A stretch of 64,000 bases of DNA from Rathayibacter oskolensis (GCF_900177245.1 NZ_FXBM01000001.1:496001-560000), one strand, 5' to 3'. Shown: positions 19,411 through 29,391, numbered from the stretch's first letter. Notes: generated by a model from the sequence alone, not told the origin. Program-made: numbers and translations.

Positions 19411-19724
19411 TGGCAACCGTCAATGACACCGCCGGCCACGAGTCGGCCGCCCACGACGTCAAGCAGGAGGGCGCTCGCGGCTACCGCAAGACCCGCCGCG
19501 GCTACGTCACCAGCGACAAGATGGAGAAGACCATCGTCGTCGAGGTCGAGGACCGCGTGAAGCACCCCCTCTACGGCAAGGTCATCCGCCGCACGTCCAA
19601 GGTCAAGGCTCACGACGAGCTGAACACCGCGGGCATCGGCGACCTCGTCGTCATCAGCGAGACCCGTCCCCTCAGCGCCACCAAGCGCTGGCGCCTGGTC
19701 GAGATCCTCGAGAAGGCCAAGTAG
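19410..19724 (+). CDS. rpsQ: 30S ribosomal protein S17
   Basis: 104 residues. Early-assembly 16S-binding OB-fold protein. The core [42 protein letters not shown] and [18 protein letters not shown] is complete. About 20 extra N-terminal residues ([20 protein letters not shown]) precede it. Overlaps rpmC by 1 bp. Confidence 0.97.
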   Translation: MATVNDTAGHESAAHDVKQEGARGYRKTRRGYVTSDKMEKTIVVEVEDRVKHPLYGKVIRRTSKVKAHDELNTAGIGDLVVISETRPLSATKRWRLVEILEKAK

Positions 19725-19757
19725 GCCGCGGCCTACTTGAGTTAGCAGGAGAGACAC

Positions 19758-20126
19758 ATGCTTCAGCAAGAATCCCGAGTGAAGGTCGCCGACAACACCG
19801 GCGCCAAGGAACTCCTCACGATCCGCGTCCTCGGTGGCTCCGGCCGCCGCTACGCCGGTCTCGGTGACATCATCGTCGCCACCGTCAAGGACGCGATCCC
19901 CGGTGGCAACGTGAAGAAGGGCGACGTCGTCAAGGCGGTCATCGTCCGCACCGTCAAGCAGACCCGTCGTCCCGACGGCTCGTACATCAAGTTCGACGAG
20001 AACGCCGCCGTGATCCTCAAGAACGACGGGGACCCCCGCGGCACCCGCATCTTCGGACCGGTCGGTCGCGAGCTCCGCGACAAGAAGTTCATGAAGATCG
20101 TCTCGCTGGCACCGGAGGTTATCTAG
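19758..20126 (+). CDS. rplN: 50S ribosomal protein L14
   Basis: 122 residues. Forms an intersubunit bridge. [19 protein letters not shown] and [33 protein letters not shown] are typical. AGGAGA precedes the ATG after a 33-bp gap from rpsQ with no terminator, so it remains in the S10 transcript. Confidence 0.98.
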   Translation: MLQQESRVKVADNTGAKELLTIRVLGGSGRRYAGLGDIIVATVKDAIPGGNVKKGDVVKAVIVRTVKQTRRPDGSYIKFDENAAVILKNDGDPRGTRIFGPVGRELRDKKFMKIVSLAPEVI

Positions 20127-20128
20127 TC

Positions 20129-20488
20129 ATGGCCAAGATCAAGAAGGGTGACCTCGTCCAGGTCATCTCGGGCGCTACCCAGGCCCGCGGCGGAGACCGC
20201 GGCAAGCAGGGCAAGGTTCTCGAGGTCCTGGTCGAGCGCAACCGAGTCGTCGTCGAGGGCGTGAACTTCGTCAAGAAGCACACCCGCGTCGGCCAGTCGC
20301 AGCGCGGCTCGAAGGAGGGCGGCATCGAGACCGTCGAGGCATCGATCCACATCTCCAATGTCGCGGTCGTCGACCCGAAGACCAAGAAGCCGACCCGTGT
20401 CGGCCACCGCAACGTGGCCGTCACCAAGGACGGCGTGACCAAGACCGTTCGCGTTCGCTACGCGAAGGCGTCGGGTGAGGAACTGTAA
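20129..20488 (+). CDS. rplX: 50S ribosomal protein L24
   Basis: 119 residues. Assembly initiator with a KOW domain: [31 protein letters not shown], then [10 protein letters not shown]. The C-terminal part [13 protein letters not shown] is conserved. Starts 2 nt after rplN and shares 1 bp with rplE. Confidence 0.97.
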   Translation: MAKIKKGDLVQVISGATQARGGDRGKQGKVLEVLVERNRVVVEGVNFVKKHTRVGQSQRGSKEGGIETVEASIHISNVAVVDPKTKKPTRVGHRNVAVTKDGVTKTVRVRYAKASGEEL

Positions 20489-21072
20489 TGACTGACACCA
20501 CCGCAGTGGCTGCGAAGGTTCAGCCGCGGCTCAAGGCCAAGTACCAGGCCGAGATCATCGCCACGCTCAAGGAGCAGTTCGGCTTCACGAACGTCCACCA
20601 GGTCCCCGGACTGGTCAAGGTCGTCGTGAACACCGGTGTCGGCGAGGCTGCCCGCGACGGCAAGATCATCGACGGCGCCATCAAGGACCTCACCGCGATC
20701 ACCGGCCAGAAGCCGCAGGTCACGAAGGCCCGCAAGTCCATCGCGCAGTTCAAGCTGCGCGAGGGTCAGGCGATCGGCGCGCACGTCACCCTCCGCGGTG
20801 ACCGCGCGTGGGAGTTCCTCGACCGTCTGCTCTCGGTGGCGCTGCCCCGCATCCGCGACTTCCGCGGACTGTCGGACCGCCAGTTCGACGGCAACGGCAA
20901 CTACACCTTCGGCATCACCGAGCAGTCGATCTTCCACGAGATCGACCAGGACCGCATCGACCGGGTCCGCGGCTTCGACGTGACCGTCGTGACCACCGCG
21001 AAGACCGACGACGAGGGTCGCGCGCTGCTCAAGCAGCTCGGCTTCCCGTTCAAGTCGGCGGACAACGCGTAG
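20488..21072 (+). CDS. rplE: 50S ribosomal protein L5
   Basis: 194 residues. Binds 5S rRNA in the central protuberance. [41 protein letters not shown] and [13 protein letters not shown] are conserved. Unusually for this gene order, it is not followed by rpsN: two hairpins and a new promoter come next. Confidence 0.98.
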   Translation: MTDTTAVAAKVQPRLKAKYQAEIIATLKEQFGFTNVHQVPGLVKVVVNTGVGEAARDGKIIDGAIKDLTAITGQKPQVTKARKSIAQFKLREGQAIGAHVTLRGDRAWEFLDRLLSVALPRIRDFRGLSDRQFDGNGNYTFGITEQSIFHEIDQDRIDRVRGFDVTVVTTAKTDDEGRALLKQLGFPFKSADNA

Positions 21073-21085
21073 CAACACCTCGGAG

Positions 21086-21123
21086 CCGGGGAGCGGTGAG
21101 AACCGCTCCCCGGTTCTGTCTTT
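21086..21123 (+). terminator. Terminator after rplE
   Basis: Perfect 12-bp stem (21086-21097 with 21102-21113), GAGA tetraloop, then TTCTGTCTTT. It is one of the few hairpins here with a T-rich tail, and would end the S10 transcript. Confidence 0.8.
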
Positions 21124-21153
21124 CCCGCCGCCTCCTCCCGGGGAGGCGGCGGG
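21124..21153 (+). terminator. Second hairpin after rplE
   Basis: Perfect 12-bp GC stem (21124-21135 with 21142-21153) immediately after the first terminator; likely a back-up terminator. Confidence 0.6.
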
Positions 21154-21176
21154 GCGGTTCCCCACGAACTCGGCCC

Positions 21177-21205
21177 TCGACCGCCGGCCCTCAGCCATGT
21201 AGCAT
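21177..21205 (+). promoter_or_regulatory. spc operon promoter (rpsH)
   Basis: TCGACC (21177-21182), 17-bp spacer, TAGCAT (21200-21205). Lies between the rplE terminators and rpsH, making rpsH-map an independent transcription unit with a leader of about 115 nt. Confidence 0.6.
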
Positions 21206-21325
21206 GGCTCGTTGGCCTGCGTTCGCGCGGCCGCATGGGCGTCGACGTCGTCGGCGCCGTCCCACACCACAGGTCGTCACTCTTGTAAAGGGTGCCGAAA
21301 CCAGGCGAGAAAGGCACCATCAGCC

Positions 21326-21724
21326 ATGACCATGACTGATCCGGTCGCAGATCTGCTGACCAGAATCCGTAACGCGAACTCCGCGCACCACGACTCCATC
21401 ACCCTCCCCGGCTCGAAGCTCAAGGCGCACATCGCCGAGATCCTCAAGCGCGAGGGCTACATCGCCGACTGGAAGGTCGAGGAGGCGCGCGTCGGCACGA
21501 CGCTCTCCATCTCCCTCAAGTACGGCCCAAACCGCGAGCGCTCCATCGCCGGCATCAAGCGGGTCTCGAAGCCGGGTCTGCGCGTCTACGCGAAGTCCTC
21601 CGAGATCCCCACCGTGCTCGGCGGCCTCGGCGTCGCCATCCTGTCCACCTCGAGCGGTCTGCTGACCGACCGCCAGGCCGAGAAGAAGGGCGTGGGTGGG
21701 GAAGTCCTCGCCTACGTGTGGTAA
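21326..21724 (+). CDS. rpsH: 30S ribosomal protein S8
   Basis: 132 residues. Central-domain assembly protein; in other bacteria it represses the spc operon. [23 protein letters not shown] and the C-terminal [26 protein letters not shown] are conserved. The first of two close ATGs (21326, 21332) is chosen because MTMTDP is the usual actinobacterial start and GAGAAAGG lies upstream. Confidence 0.98.
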   Translation: MTMTDPVADLLTRIRNANSAHHDSITLPGSKLKAHIAEILKREGYIADWKVEEARVGTTLSISLKYGPNRERSIAGIKRVSKPGLRVYAKSSEIPTVLGGLGVAILSTSSGLLTDRQAEKKGVGGEVLAYVW

Positions 21725-21730
21725 CCCCTC

Positions 21731-22267
21731 ATGTCGCGTATTGGAAGACTCCCCATCGAGATCCCGACGGGCGTCGACGTCTCCGTCGCCGGATCCGTCG
21801 TCACCGTCAAGGGCCCCAAGGGCGAGCTGACGGTCTCGATCGCCAGCCCCATCCAGGTGTCCGTCGAGGGCAGCCAGGTGCTGGTCTCGCGCCCCGATGA
21901 CGAGCGCGAGTCGCGCTCGCTCCACGGCCTCACCCGGACGCTCATCGCGAACGACATCATCGGTGTCACGCAGGGCTACTCCAAGGGCCTCGAGGTCGTC
22001 GGAACCGGTTACCGCGTGCTGGCGAAGGGCTCGGACATCGAGTTCGCGCTCGGCTTCTCGCACCCGGTCGTCGTCACCCCGCCCGCGGGCATCTCGTTCA
22101 CGGTCGAGGGCAACAACAAGCTCACCGTGCACGGCATCTCGAAGCAGGCCGTCGGTGAGGTGGCCGCCAACATTCGTAAGATCCGCAAGCCCGAGCCCTA
22201 CAAGGGCAAGGGCGTGCGCTACGCCGGCGAGGTCGTTCGCCGCAAGGCCGGAAAGAGCGGTAAGTGA
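21731..22267 (+). CDS. rplF: 50S ribosomal protein L6
   Basis: 178 residues. Two-domain protein near the sarcin-ricin loop. [27 protein letters not shown] and the C-terminal [24 protein letters not shown] are conserved. Starts 6 nt after rpsH. Confidence 0.98.
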   Translation: MSRIGRLPIEIPTGVDVSVAGSVVTVKGPKGELTVSIASPIQVSVEGSQVLVSRPDDERESRSLHGLTRTLIANDIIGVTQGYSKGLEVVGTGYRVLAKGSDIEFALGFSHPVVVTPPAGISFTVEGNNKLTVHGISKQAVGEVAANIRKIRKPEPYKGKGVRYAGEVVRRKAGKSGK

Positions 22268-22269
22268 TC

Positions 22270-22641
22270 ATGGGACTCGGAACCAGAGGAAAGAGCAAGT
22301 CCGCTGCTCGCGGTCGTCGTCACGACCGCCTGCGCAAGAAGGTCGTCGGATCCGCCGAGCGCCCCCGCCTCGTCGTCAACCGCTCGGCCCGCCACGTCTT
22401 CGTGCAGGTCGTCGACGACGCCCAGGGTCGTACCCTCGCGTCCGCGTCGACCCTCGAGGCCGACCTCCGCGTGTTCGACGGCGACAAGACCGCCAAGGCC
22501 CGCAAGGTCGGCGAGCTGGTCGCGGAGCGCGCCAAGAACGCCGGAGTCGAGGCGGTCGTCTTCGACCGCGGCGGCAACAAGTACGCCGGTCGCGTCGCCG
22601 CGATCGCCGATGGAGCACGAGAGGCAGGGCTCAACCTGTGA
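22270..22641 (+). CDS. rplR: 50S ribosomal protein L18
   Basis: 123 residues. Binds 5S rRNA with L5. [31 protein letters not shown] and [26 protein letters not shown] are conserved. ATG at 22270 is used; GTG at 22264, overlapping the rplF stop as GTGA, is an equally possible coupled start that adds two residues. Its stop overlaps the rpsE start. Confidence 0.95.
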   Translation: MGLGTRGKSKSAARGRRHDRLRKKVVGSAERPRLVVNRSARHVFVQVVDDAQGRTLASASTLEADLRVFDGDKTAKARKVGELVAERAKNAGVEAVVFDRGGNKYAGRVAAIADGAREAGLNL

Positions 22642-23342
22642 CCCCCGCAGAGAACAAGGAACCCGAGGTCGCCGCCGTGTCGGAGGCCCCCGTCGAGACC
22701 GCTGCGTCCACGCAGCCGCAGCAGGAGGCTCGCGAGCCCCGCCGCGGCGGCCGCGACCGCAACCAGGGCGGCCGCGACCGCGGGGGACGTGACTCCGATA
22801 AGAGCCAGTTCCTCGAGCGCGTCGTCACCATCAACCGCGTGTCCAAGGTCGTCAAGGGCGGTCGTCGCTTCAGCTTCACCGCGCTCGTCGTCGTCGGCGA
22901 CGGCAACGGACTGGTGGGCGTCGGCTACGGCAAGGCCCGCGAGGTCCCGACCGCCATCTCCAAGGGCGTCGAGGAGGCGAAGAAGAACTTCTTCCGCGTC
23001 CCGCGCGTCGGCTCGACCATCCCGCACCCCGTCCAGGGTGAGGCCGCTGCCGGTGTGGTGCTCCTGCGCCCCGCCGCCGCGGGTGCCGGTGTCATCGCCG
23101 GCGGTCCCGTCCGCGCCGTGCTCGAGTGCGCCGGCATCCACGACGTGCTGAGCAAGTCGCTCGGCTCGTCGAACACCATCAACATCGTCCACGCGACCGT
23201 CGAGGCTCTCCAGCAGCTCGAGGAGCCGCGCGCCGTCGCCGCCCGTCGTGGTCTCGACTTCGACCAGGTCGCGCCGGCCCGTCTCGTCCGTGCCGAGGCC
23301 GACGCCCTCGCCGCCGCGTCCAACGCGAAGGCAGGTGCCTGA
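22638..23342 (+). CDS. rpsE: 30S ribosomal protein S5 with N-terminal extension
   Basis: 234 residues. The first 50 residues are an acidic then Arg/Gly-rich tail ([18 protein letters not shown]). The S5 core follows: [23 protein letters not shown], with the spectinomycin loop, then [14 protein letters not shown] and [25 protein letters not shown]5 helps set decoding fidelity. GTG start inside the rplR stop (GTGA). Confidence 0.96.
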   Translation: MTPAENKEPEVAAVSEAPVETAASTQPQQEAREPRRGGRDRNQGGRDRGGRDSDKSQFLERVVTINRVSKVVKGGRRFSFTALVVVGDGNGLVGVGYGKAREVPTAISKGVEEAKKNFFRVPRVGSTIPHPVQGEAAAGVVLLRPAAAGAGVIAGGPVRAVLECAGIHDVLSKSLGSSNTINIVHATVEALQQLEEPRAVAARRGLDFDQVAPARLVRAEADALAAASNAKAGA

Positions 23343-23524
23343 TGGCCCAGCTCAAGGTGACCCAGATCAAGTCGAAGGTCAGCGAGAAGCAGTACCAGCG
23401 CGACACGCTGCGCTCGCTCGGCCTCAGGAAGATCGGTCAGAGCGTCGTCCGCGAGGACAACTCTCAGAACCGCGGATACGTGAAGACCGTCGCCCACCTG
23501 GTGAAGGTCGAGGAGATTGACTAA
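23342..23524 (+). CDS. rpmD: 50S ribosomal protein L30
   Basis: 60 residues, the normal short bacterial form. [32 protein letters not shown] is diagnostic. The ATG overlaps the rpsE stop by 1 bp and its own stop overlaps rplO by 1 bp. Confidence 0.97.
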   Translation: MAQLKVTQIKSKVSEKQYQRDTLRSLGLRKIGQSVVREDNSQNRGYVKTVAHLVKVEEID

Positions 23525-24054
23525 TGGCTGACAAGAACCAGGCCGTCGCGACGGAGTCCACGACTCCGGCGCAGGCCTCCACGAAGAAGGGCGCCTCCGA
23601 GGCGCCCGCCACCAAGGAGCAGGTGCTCAAGGTCCACCACCTCCGCCCCGCCGCCGGCGCCAAGAAGGCGAAGACGCGCGTCGGTCGTGGTGAGGGATCC
23701 AAGGGCAAGACCGCCGGTCGCGGCACCAAGGGCACCAGGGCTCGCAACCAGGTCCGCCTCGGGTTCGAGGGTGGGCAGATGCCTCTGCACATGCGCACTC
23801 CCAAGCTGCGCGGGTTCAAGAACCCGTTCCGCGTCGAGTACCAGGTCGTGAACCTGTCCGCCCTCTCGGAGCTCTACCCTCAGGGCGGCGACGTCACCAT
23901 CGGCGACCTCGTCGCCAAGGGTGCCGTTCGCAAGAACGAGAAGGTGAAGGTCCTCGGCGACGGCGACATTGCGGTTAAGCTGAACGTCGCAGTCGACAAG
24001 GTCTCCAGCTCCGCGGAGCAGAAGATCGTCGCTGCGGGCGGATCCATCAAGTAG
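23524..24054 (+). CDS. rplO: 50S ribosomal protein L15 with N-terminal extension
   Basis: 176 residues against about 145 in most bacteria. Residues 1-35 are Ala/Thr/Lys-rich and probably disordered; the core begins [37 protein letters not shown], followed by [19 protein letters not shown]15 is a late assembly protein. It is separated from secY by a large hairpin. Confidence 0.97.
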   Translation: MADKNQAVATESTTPAQASTKKGASEAPATKEQVLKVHHLRPAAGAKKAKTRVGRGEGSKGKTAGRGTKGTRARNQVRLGFEGGQMPLHMRTPKLRGFKNPFRVEYQVVNLSALSELYPQGGDVTIGDLVAKGAVRKNEKVKVLGDGDIAVKLNVAVDKVSSSAEQKIVAAGGSIK

Positions 24055-24070
24055 CACCACGCGACTTGTC

Positions 24071-24136
24071 GGTCGAGCTTGCCACGCCGACTCCCTCAGG
24101 GCCTCAGCCCTCGGGGAGCGGGTGGCAAGCTCGACC
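24071..24136 (+). terminator. Large hairpin between rplO and secY
   Basis: Perfect 15-bp outer arms (24071-24085 with 24122-24136), plus inner stems CTCCC/GGGAG (24091-24095 with 24114-24118) and AGGGC/GCCCT (24098-24102 with 24107-24111) closing a CTCA loop. No T tract follows. It may uncouple secY levels from the ribosomal genes by attenuation or RNA processing. Confidence 0.65.
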
Positions 24137-24175
24137 TGTATCCCGCACCAAGAACTGAGCAGGAGACCCTAGGTA

Positions 24176-25498
24176 GTGTTTGGCGCCGTTGCGCGGATCT
24201 TCCGCACCCCCGACCTCCGCCGCAAGATCGGCTTCACCCTCGCGATCGTGGCGATCTTCCGGCTGGGATCCTTCATCCCCGCTCCGTTCGTCGACTTCAG
24301 CGCCGTGCAGGCCTGTCTCGCCGGCAACCAGGGCACCTCCGGTCTCTACGAGCTCGTGAACCTCTTCAGCGGTGGAGCACTGCTCCAGCTGTCGATCTTC
24401 GCGCTCGGGATCATGCCCTACATCACGGCGTCGATCATCGTGCAGCTGCTGCGCGTGGTGATCCCCCACTTCGAGACCCTCTACAAGGAGGGCCAGTCGG
24501 GGCAGGCGAGGCTGACGCAGTACACGCGCTACCTCACGATCGCGCTGGGCGTCCTGCAGTCGACGACCCTCATCACGGTCGCGCGGTCGGGAGCCCTCTT
24601 CGGCAACTCCGACGTCCCCGAGTGCTCGGCTCTGATCACGACCGACGCCTGGTACTCCATCCTCCTCATGGTCATCACCATGACGGCGGGCACCGGAATC
24701 ATCATGTGGATGGGCGAGCTCATCACCGAGCGCGGCATCGGCAACGGCATGTCGCTGCTCATCTTCACCTCGATCGCCGCGCAGTTCCCGAACTCGCTCT
24801 GGTCGATCGCGCAGTCGCGCGGCTTCGACGTCTTCCTCCTCGTCCTCGCCGTCGGGCTCGTGCTCGTGGTGGCGGTGGTCTTCGTGGAGCAGTCGCAGCG
24901 GCGCATCCCTGTGCAGTACGCGAAGCGCATGGTCGGTCGTCGCACCTACGGCGGCAACAACACCTACATCCCGATCAAGGTGAACATGGCGGGCGTGGTC
25001 CCGGTCATCTTCGCCTCGTCGCTGCTCTACCTCCCCGCCCTCATCGCGCAGTTCAACCAGCCGGCCGCCGGCGAGGAGGCGCCGGGCTGGGTCACCTGGA
25101 TCACGAACTACCTGACCCAGGGCGATCACCCGCTCTACATGGCGCTCTACTTCCTCCTGATCGTCGGCTTCACCTACTTCTACGTCGCGATCACGTTCAA
25201 CCCCGACGAGGTCGCCGACAACATGAAGCGCTACGGCGGCTTCATCCCCGGCATCCGCGCCGGCCGGCCGACCGCCGAGTACCTCAACTACGTGCTCACG
25301 CGGGTGACGCTGCCCGGATCGATCTACCTCGGCCTGATCGCGCTGGTCCCGCTCGTGGCTCTCGCTCTCGTCGGCGCCAACCAGAACTTCCCCTTCGGCG
25401 GAACGTCCATCCTGATCATCGTCGGAGTCGGACTCGAGACGGTGAAGCAGATCGACTCCCAGCTGCAGCAGCGCCACTACGAAGGGCTCCTCCGATGA
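24176..25498 (+). CDS. secY: Preprotein translocase subunit SecY
   Basis: 440 residues with ten predicted membrane helices; the SecYEG channel core. Starts [23 protein letters not shown]. The plug-region segment [33 protein letters not shown] and the C-terminal [35 protein letters not shown] are conserved. GTG start. The stop overlaps the adk ATG (ATGA). Confidence 0.97.
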   Translation: MFGAVARIFRTPDLRRKIGFTLAIVAIFRLGSFIPAPFVDFSAVQACLAGNQGTSGLYELVNLFSGGALLQLSIFALGIMPYITASIIVQLLRVVIPHFETLYKEGQSGQARLTQYTRYLTIALGVLQSTTLITVARSGALFGNSDVPECSALITTDAWYSILLMVITMTAGTGIIMWMGELITERGIGNGMSLLIFTSIAAQFPNSLWSIAQSRGFDVFLLVLAVGLVLVVAVVFVEQSQRRIPVQYAKRMVGRRTYGGNNTYIPIKVNMAGVVPVIFASSLLYLPALIAQFNQPAAGEEAPGWVTWITNYLTQGDHPLYMALYFLLIVGFTYFYVAITFNPDEVADNMKRYGGFIPGIRAGRPTAEYLNYVLTRVTLPGSIYLGLIALVPLVALALVGANQNFPFGGTSILIIVGVGLETVKQIDSQLQQRHYEGLLR

Positions 25499-26118
25499 CC
25501 TCGACCCCGGTGGGCTTCCGACTCCTGCTGATCGGCCCTCCCGGAGCCGGCAAGGGCACCCAGGCCGCGCGCCTGTGCGAGGTCCTCGAAGTCCCGGCGA
25601 TCTCGACGGGCGACATCTTCCGGATGAACGTCGCGAACGAGACCGAGCTGGGGCTGCAGGCCAGGGCCTACCTCGACGCCGGCCAGTACGTCCCCGACGA
25701 GCTGACCAACGCGATAGTGCACGACCGGCTGCAGGAGGCGGACGTCTCGACGGGCTTCCTCCTCGACGGCTACCCCCGCACGACCGAGCAGGTCGACGAG
25801 CTCGACCGCATCCTCGCGGCCGACGGCAACCGGCTCGACGCCGTCGTGCAGCTGACGGCCGACCCCGACGAGGTCGTCGGGCGTCTGCTCAAGCGCTCGG
25901 CCGAGCAGGGCCGCAGCGATGACACGGAGGACGTGATCCGCCGCCGCCTCGCCCTCTACGAGGAGCAGACGGCGCCGCTGATCGACGTCTACGCGGCCCG
26001 AGGGCTCGTCGTGGTCGTCGACGGCCTCGGACCGGTCGACGAGGTCACCGAGCGCATCGTGACCGCCCTCGAGGGTCACCGCGTCAGCGGCCTCGTGGAC
26101 GACTCCTCCGTCGCCTGA
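25495..26118 (+). CDS. adk: Adenylate kinase
   Basis: 207 residues. Interconverts ATP+AMP and 2 ADP. P-loop [10 protein letters not shown] at about residues 14-23, AMP-binding [10 protein letters not shown] and [10 protein letters not shown] are present. The LID region is short ([14 protein letters not shown]), as in the short actinobacterial form. ATG overlaps the secY stop by 4 bp; map follows after 3 nt. Confidence 0.96.
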   Translation: MTSTPVGFRLLLIGPPGAGKGTQAARLCEVLEVPAISTGDIFRMNVANETELGLQARAYLDAGQYVPDELTNAIVHDRLQEADVSTGFLLDGYPRTTEQVDELDRILAADGNRLDAVVQLTADPDEVVGRLLKRSAEQGRSDDTEDVIRRRLALYEEQTAPLIDVYAARGLVVVVDGLGPVDEVTERIVTALEGHRVSGLVDDSSVA

Positions 26119-26121
26119 CCC

Positions 26122-26967
26122 GTGGCGTTCCGCTCCTCCCTCTACAAGACCCCCGCGCAGCTGCGGTCGATGCTCGCCCCCGGGCTGGCGACGGCCGCCT
26201 CGCTGGACGCGGTCCGCGCGGCGATCCGGCCCGGCGTCACGACGCTCGAGCTCGACGCCGTCGCGGAGGCGGCGATCGTCGCCCGCGGGGGCCACTCCAA
26301 CTTCCAGCTCGTCCCCGGTTACCGGCACACCATCTGCGCGTCCGTCGGCGACGAGGTCGTCCACGGGATCCCGGGCCCTCGCGTGCTCGAACCCGGCGAC
26401 ATCGTGTCGATCGACAGCGGAGCCGAGATCGACGGCTGGAACGGCGACTCGGCCATGACGGTCGTGCTGCCCGACCCTGCCCGTCCCGACGAGATCGCGG
26501 CGCGCACACAGCTCTCCCGCGTCACCGAGGGCGCGCTCTGGCGCGGGATCGCGGCGCTCGCGACCGCGCGTCACCTCAACGAGGTCGGTGCGGCCATCGA
26601 GGAGTACGTCGAGGAGGAGGCCGAGCGCGCCGGACGCGTGTACGGGATCCTCACCGACTACATCGGACACGGCATCGGCCGGACGATGCACGAGGCCCCG
26701 CCGGTGTTCAACTACCGGGTGCGGCAGCGCGGACCGGAGGTGAAGCCCGGTCTGGTCGTCGCCATCGAGCCGATGATCACGGCGGGCAGCGCCGAGACCG
26801 TCGTCCGTGACGACGACTGGACGGTGGCGACCGTCGACGGCAGCACGGCGGCGCACTGGGAGCACTCGGTCGCGGTGCACCGCGACGGGATCTGGGTCAC
26901 CACCCTGGCCGACGGCGGCGCGGCGGGCCTGGCCCCGTACGGCATCGTGCCGACTCCCTTCGGCTGA
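26122..26967 (+). CDS. map: Methionine aminopeptidase, type I
   Basis: 281 residues. Removes the initiator Met from nascent proteins. The metal ligands are visible: Asp pair in SIDSGAEIDGWNGDSAMTV, His in GHGIGRTMHEAPPV, Glu in VAIEPMIT and Glu in WEHSVAV. The substrate-site His lies in GYRHTICASVGDEVVHG. GTG start 3 nt after adk. Last gene of the spc-type operon here; in many actinobacteria infA follows, but here a PTS cluster does. Confidence 0.95.
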   Translation: MAFRSSLYKTPAQLRSMLAPGLATAASLDAVRAAIRPGVTTLELDAVAEAAIVARGGHSNFQLVPGYRHTICASVGDEVVHGIPGPRVLEPGDIVSIDSGAEIDGWNGDSAMTVVLPDPARPDEIAARTQLSRVTEGALWRGIAALATARHLNEVGAAIEEYVEEEAERAGRVYGILTDYIGHGIGRTMHEAPPVFNYRVRQRGPEVKPGLVVAIEPMITAGSAETVVRDDDWTVATVDGSTAAHWEHSVAVHRDGIWVTTLADGGAAGLAPYGIVPTPFG

Positions 26968-27011
26968 CCCGAGCTCGCGGAGCCGGCAGTCGTCAGCCGT
27001 CTGAGGGGATC

Positions 27012-27102
27012 GGGAGGGTGCTGTCGTCCTCTCGCGCCATCCCGCGCCCTTCGGGCGCCCGCCAGACCCGAGCCAGGCGCGAGAGGACGACAGCACCCTC
27101 CC
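27012..27102. repeat. 27-bp perfect inverted repeat downstream of map
   Basis: Arms at 27012-27038 and 27076-27102 are perfect reverse complements over 27 bp, separated by 37 nt that contain a second stem GCGCCC/GGGCGC (27044-27058). It lies in the 312-bp gap between the convergent map and regulator genes, the rest of which (26968-27279) holds no gene but has smaller palindromes (e.g. CCGCTGCAGCGG). A bidirectional terminator or a mobile palindromic element are the main options. Confidence 0.85.
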
Positions 27103-27279
27103 TCCGCTGCAGCGGGGGAGCGCTCCGGCTCTCTTCCAGGACGAAAGATGTCCTCTGAACGTGACGAGGCACCCCACCCGATCCGACCGCCGAGCGGGCG
27201 GGGTCGGGACGCGCGCGGAGCGAACCCACGGGTGTCGGCTTCGCGGACCGCGGTCTTCGGCAGCGACGGTGCTCGACGG

Positions 27280-29199
27280 TCAGCTGTCGAAGACGCGGAC
27301 GAGCTCCTCGATGAAGGCGCCGAAGTCGGTGGAGCGCCGGATCAGCAGCTGCACCTCGGCGCGCTCCGCGAAGACCTCGACGAACTGGTCGAAGACCGAC
27401 TGGAACGTGCTCCGGCCCGCGGAGGCGAACGCGATCATCGCGATGACGTTCACGCGCTGCTCGCCCCACTCCATCGGCACGTCGTTCACCACGATCGCGA
27501 TGGAGGTGCGGCGCGCGCTCATCGTCATCGCGTGCGGCACGGCGAGGTTGTCGGTGAACGCGGTGGAGCTCATCCGCTCCCGTTCGATCGCGCCGTCGAC
27601 GTAGTCGTCGTCGATGATGCCCTCGGCGATCATCCGCTCGCCGAGGAGCCGGATCATCGCCGACTCGTCGCGGGCGTGGAGGTTGCGGAAGAACAGCGCT
27701 CCGTCGAAGAACTGCAGCAGCTCGTCCTTGATCTGCGCGCGCCGGCGGTGGCGGCGGACGCGCGCGATCGCACGCCGCACGGACTCCACGTCGTGATCGG
27801 TCAGGAACGGCTGCACCACGACCACGTCGTCGGCATACGGACGCTCGTCGATCGTGGTGATGACGATGTCGGCCGTGAGCCTGTCCCAGTCGACGTCGCT
27901 CCGGGTGATCAGGGAGCGGACCTCGACCTCGGTGCCGAGCGAGCGCTCGACCCGGAGTCGGAGCATGTGGGCGAGGTCGTAGTAGTTGGGGCAGACGATC
28001 ACGCACGACAACCGCTCCTCGCGCCGCGACACCCGCTCGAGGAAGGAGCCCACGTGCAGCGCGATGTAGGCGATCTCGTCCTCGTTGACGACGATGCCCC
28101 TCCGTCGCTGCAGACCGCTCGCGAGGAACACGGCGATCTCGTACGTCATCGGGAAGCTCGTCTTGATCGAGCGGGTGAGCGGGTTCCGGGAGTAGCCGCC
28201 CTCCGAGGCGCGCGCGATCAGGTTCCGGACGTGCAGCGCGAGGCGCACGATGAAGCCCTCGTCGTCGAGATCGACGAGGTACTCCCGGTTCACCTCGGCG
28301 ACGAGCTCGCGGACGACCGCGAGGTCCTCCGGGTCGACGTAGTTCTCGACCACGGCCGAGACGGGCTCGTTCTGGCCGGGCGTCGCGACGCGGGTCGTCA
28401 TCAGGATGGCGAGCTGCGCCAGCTCGGCGTCGGTGAGCCGGGTGGCGAAGTGGCGTTCGACGAGATCGGCGAGCAGCGCCGCGAGCTCGCCGTGGATCTC
28501 GGGGGAGGGGCGGTCCTCGGAGGGGTCGCCGATGCCGCGGGAGACGCGGTCGACCGCGATCGCGATGTGCAGCAGAACGCTGTTCACGCCGTAGTCGTTG
28601 ATGTAGTAGCCGCGGGCCTCGAGCTCGGCGAGCAGCTCGGTCTTGAAGGCGCCGAGGCCGGGGGAGGCGAACTCCCGCTGCACGTCGTCGAGAGTGAAGA
28701 CCCCCTGCGCGCTCTCGTCGCGGAACATGCGCGAGATCAGCCGGCGGCGTGCCTCCTCGCTGCCTTCGAGCCGCACGGAGGGGCCGCGTCTGGCGAGCGC
28801 GAGACCCGCCTCGTCGGCGAGGGCCTTCACCCGGCGCAGATCCGCCTCGACGGTCGACTCGCTGACCGAGAGCGCCTCCGACAGGGCGAAGACGTCGAGC
28901 CCGTCGTCGGAGTCGACGAGGCGGCGGACGATGCTGTACAGGCGGTCTCGGGGGGTGTCGGGCTCGATCTCACGACTGCGCTGCGCCTCGAGGAAGGCCG
29001 CGTAGCTGTCTCGCGCCAGGCGGTAGCCGTTCGCCGACGACTCCACCGGCTCGAGCGGGGCGGCCTGGGTCTTGATCGAGGTGACGTAGCTGCGCACGCT
29101 GCGAGTGGTCACTCCCAGACGATCGGCCAGTTCGTGCGCCGTCACCCAACCGTCGGCGCGGGAGAGGTACTCCAGCAGGCGTTCGCGGTTGTCAGGCAT
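27280..29199 (-). CDS. BglG/MtlR-type PTS-responsive transcriptional activator
   Basis: 639 residues, multidomain. HTH_11-like domain (1-60), second Mga-like HTH (about 85-145), PRD1 with His211 and His236, PRD2 with His323 and His382, an EIIB-like domain with Cys403 in VCPNYYDLA, and an EIIA(Mtl/Fru)-like domain with His556 in NLAVPHAMTM. Such proteins are DNA-binding activators whose activity is set by phosphorylation from HPr/EI and the cognate EIIB. Divergent from the PTS genes, so it is the probable activator of mannitol use. The EIIB loop lacks the usual glycine-rich CxxGxG context. Confidence 0.9.
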   Translation of the reverse strand: MPDNRERLLEYLSRADGWVTAHELADRLGVTTRSVRSYVTSIKTQAAPLEPVESSANGYRLARDSYAAFLEAQRSREIEPDTPRDRLYSIVRRLVDSDDGLDVFALSEALSVSESTVEADLRRVKALADEAGLALARRGPSVRLEGSEEARRRLISRMFRDESAQGVFTLDDVQREFASPGLGAFKTELLAELEARGYYINDYGVNSVLLHIAIAVDRVSRGIGDPSEDRPSPEIHGELAALLADLVERHFATRLTDAELAQLAILMTTRVATPGQNEPVSAVVENYVDPEDLAVVRELVAEVNREYLVDLDDEGFIVRLALHVRNLIARASEGGYSRNPLTRSIKTSFPMTYEIAVFLASGLQRRRGIVVNEDEIAYIALHVGSFLERVSRREERLSCVIVCPNYYDLAHMLRLRVERSLGTEVEVRSLITRSDVDWDRLTADIVITTIDERPYADDVVVVQPFLTDHDVESVRRAIARVRRHRRRAQIKDELLQFFDGALFFRNLHARDESAMIRLLGERMIAEGIIDDDYVDGAIERERMSSTAFTDNLAVPHAMTMSARRTSIAIVVNDVPMEWGEQRVNVIAMIAFASAGRSTFQSVFDQFVEVFAERAEVQLLIRRSTDFGAFIEELVRVFDS

Positions 29200-29391
29200 C
29201 CAGTGCTCCAGGCATGGGGATCGGATCCGCTGCGAGGAGCGTCACCGCCCGGCCGCGGACCCGGTCGTCGCGAGATCCGCGAGTCGTCGTCCCAGCAGTC
29301 AACCATCTCGCCGACGCGCCCGGGACCCCCGCGCCGCCGCCCCGCGCGAACCGTCTTCCTCCCCCGCGGAAGATTCTCTGCTGGAAGGGTG

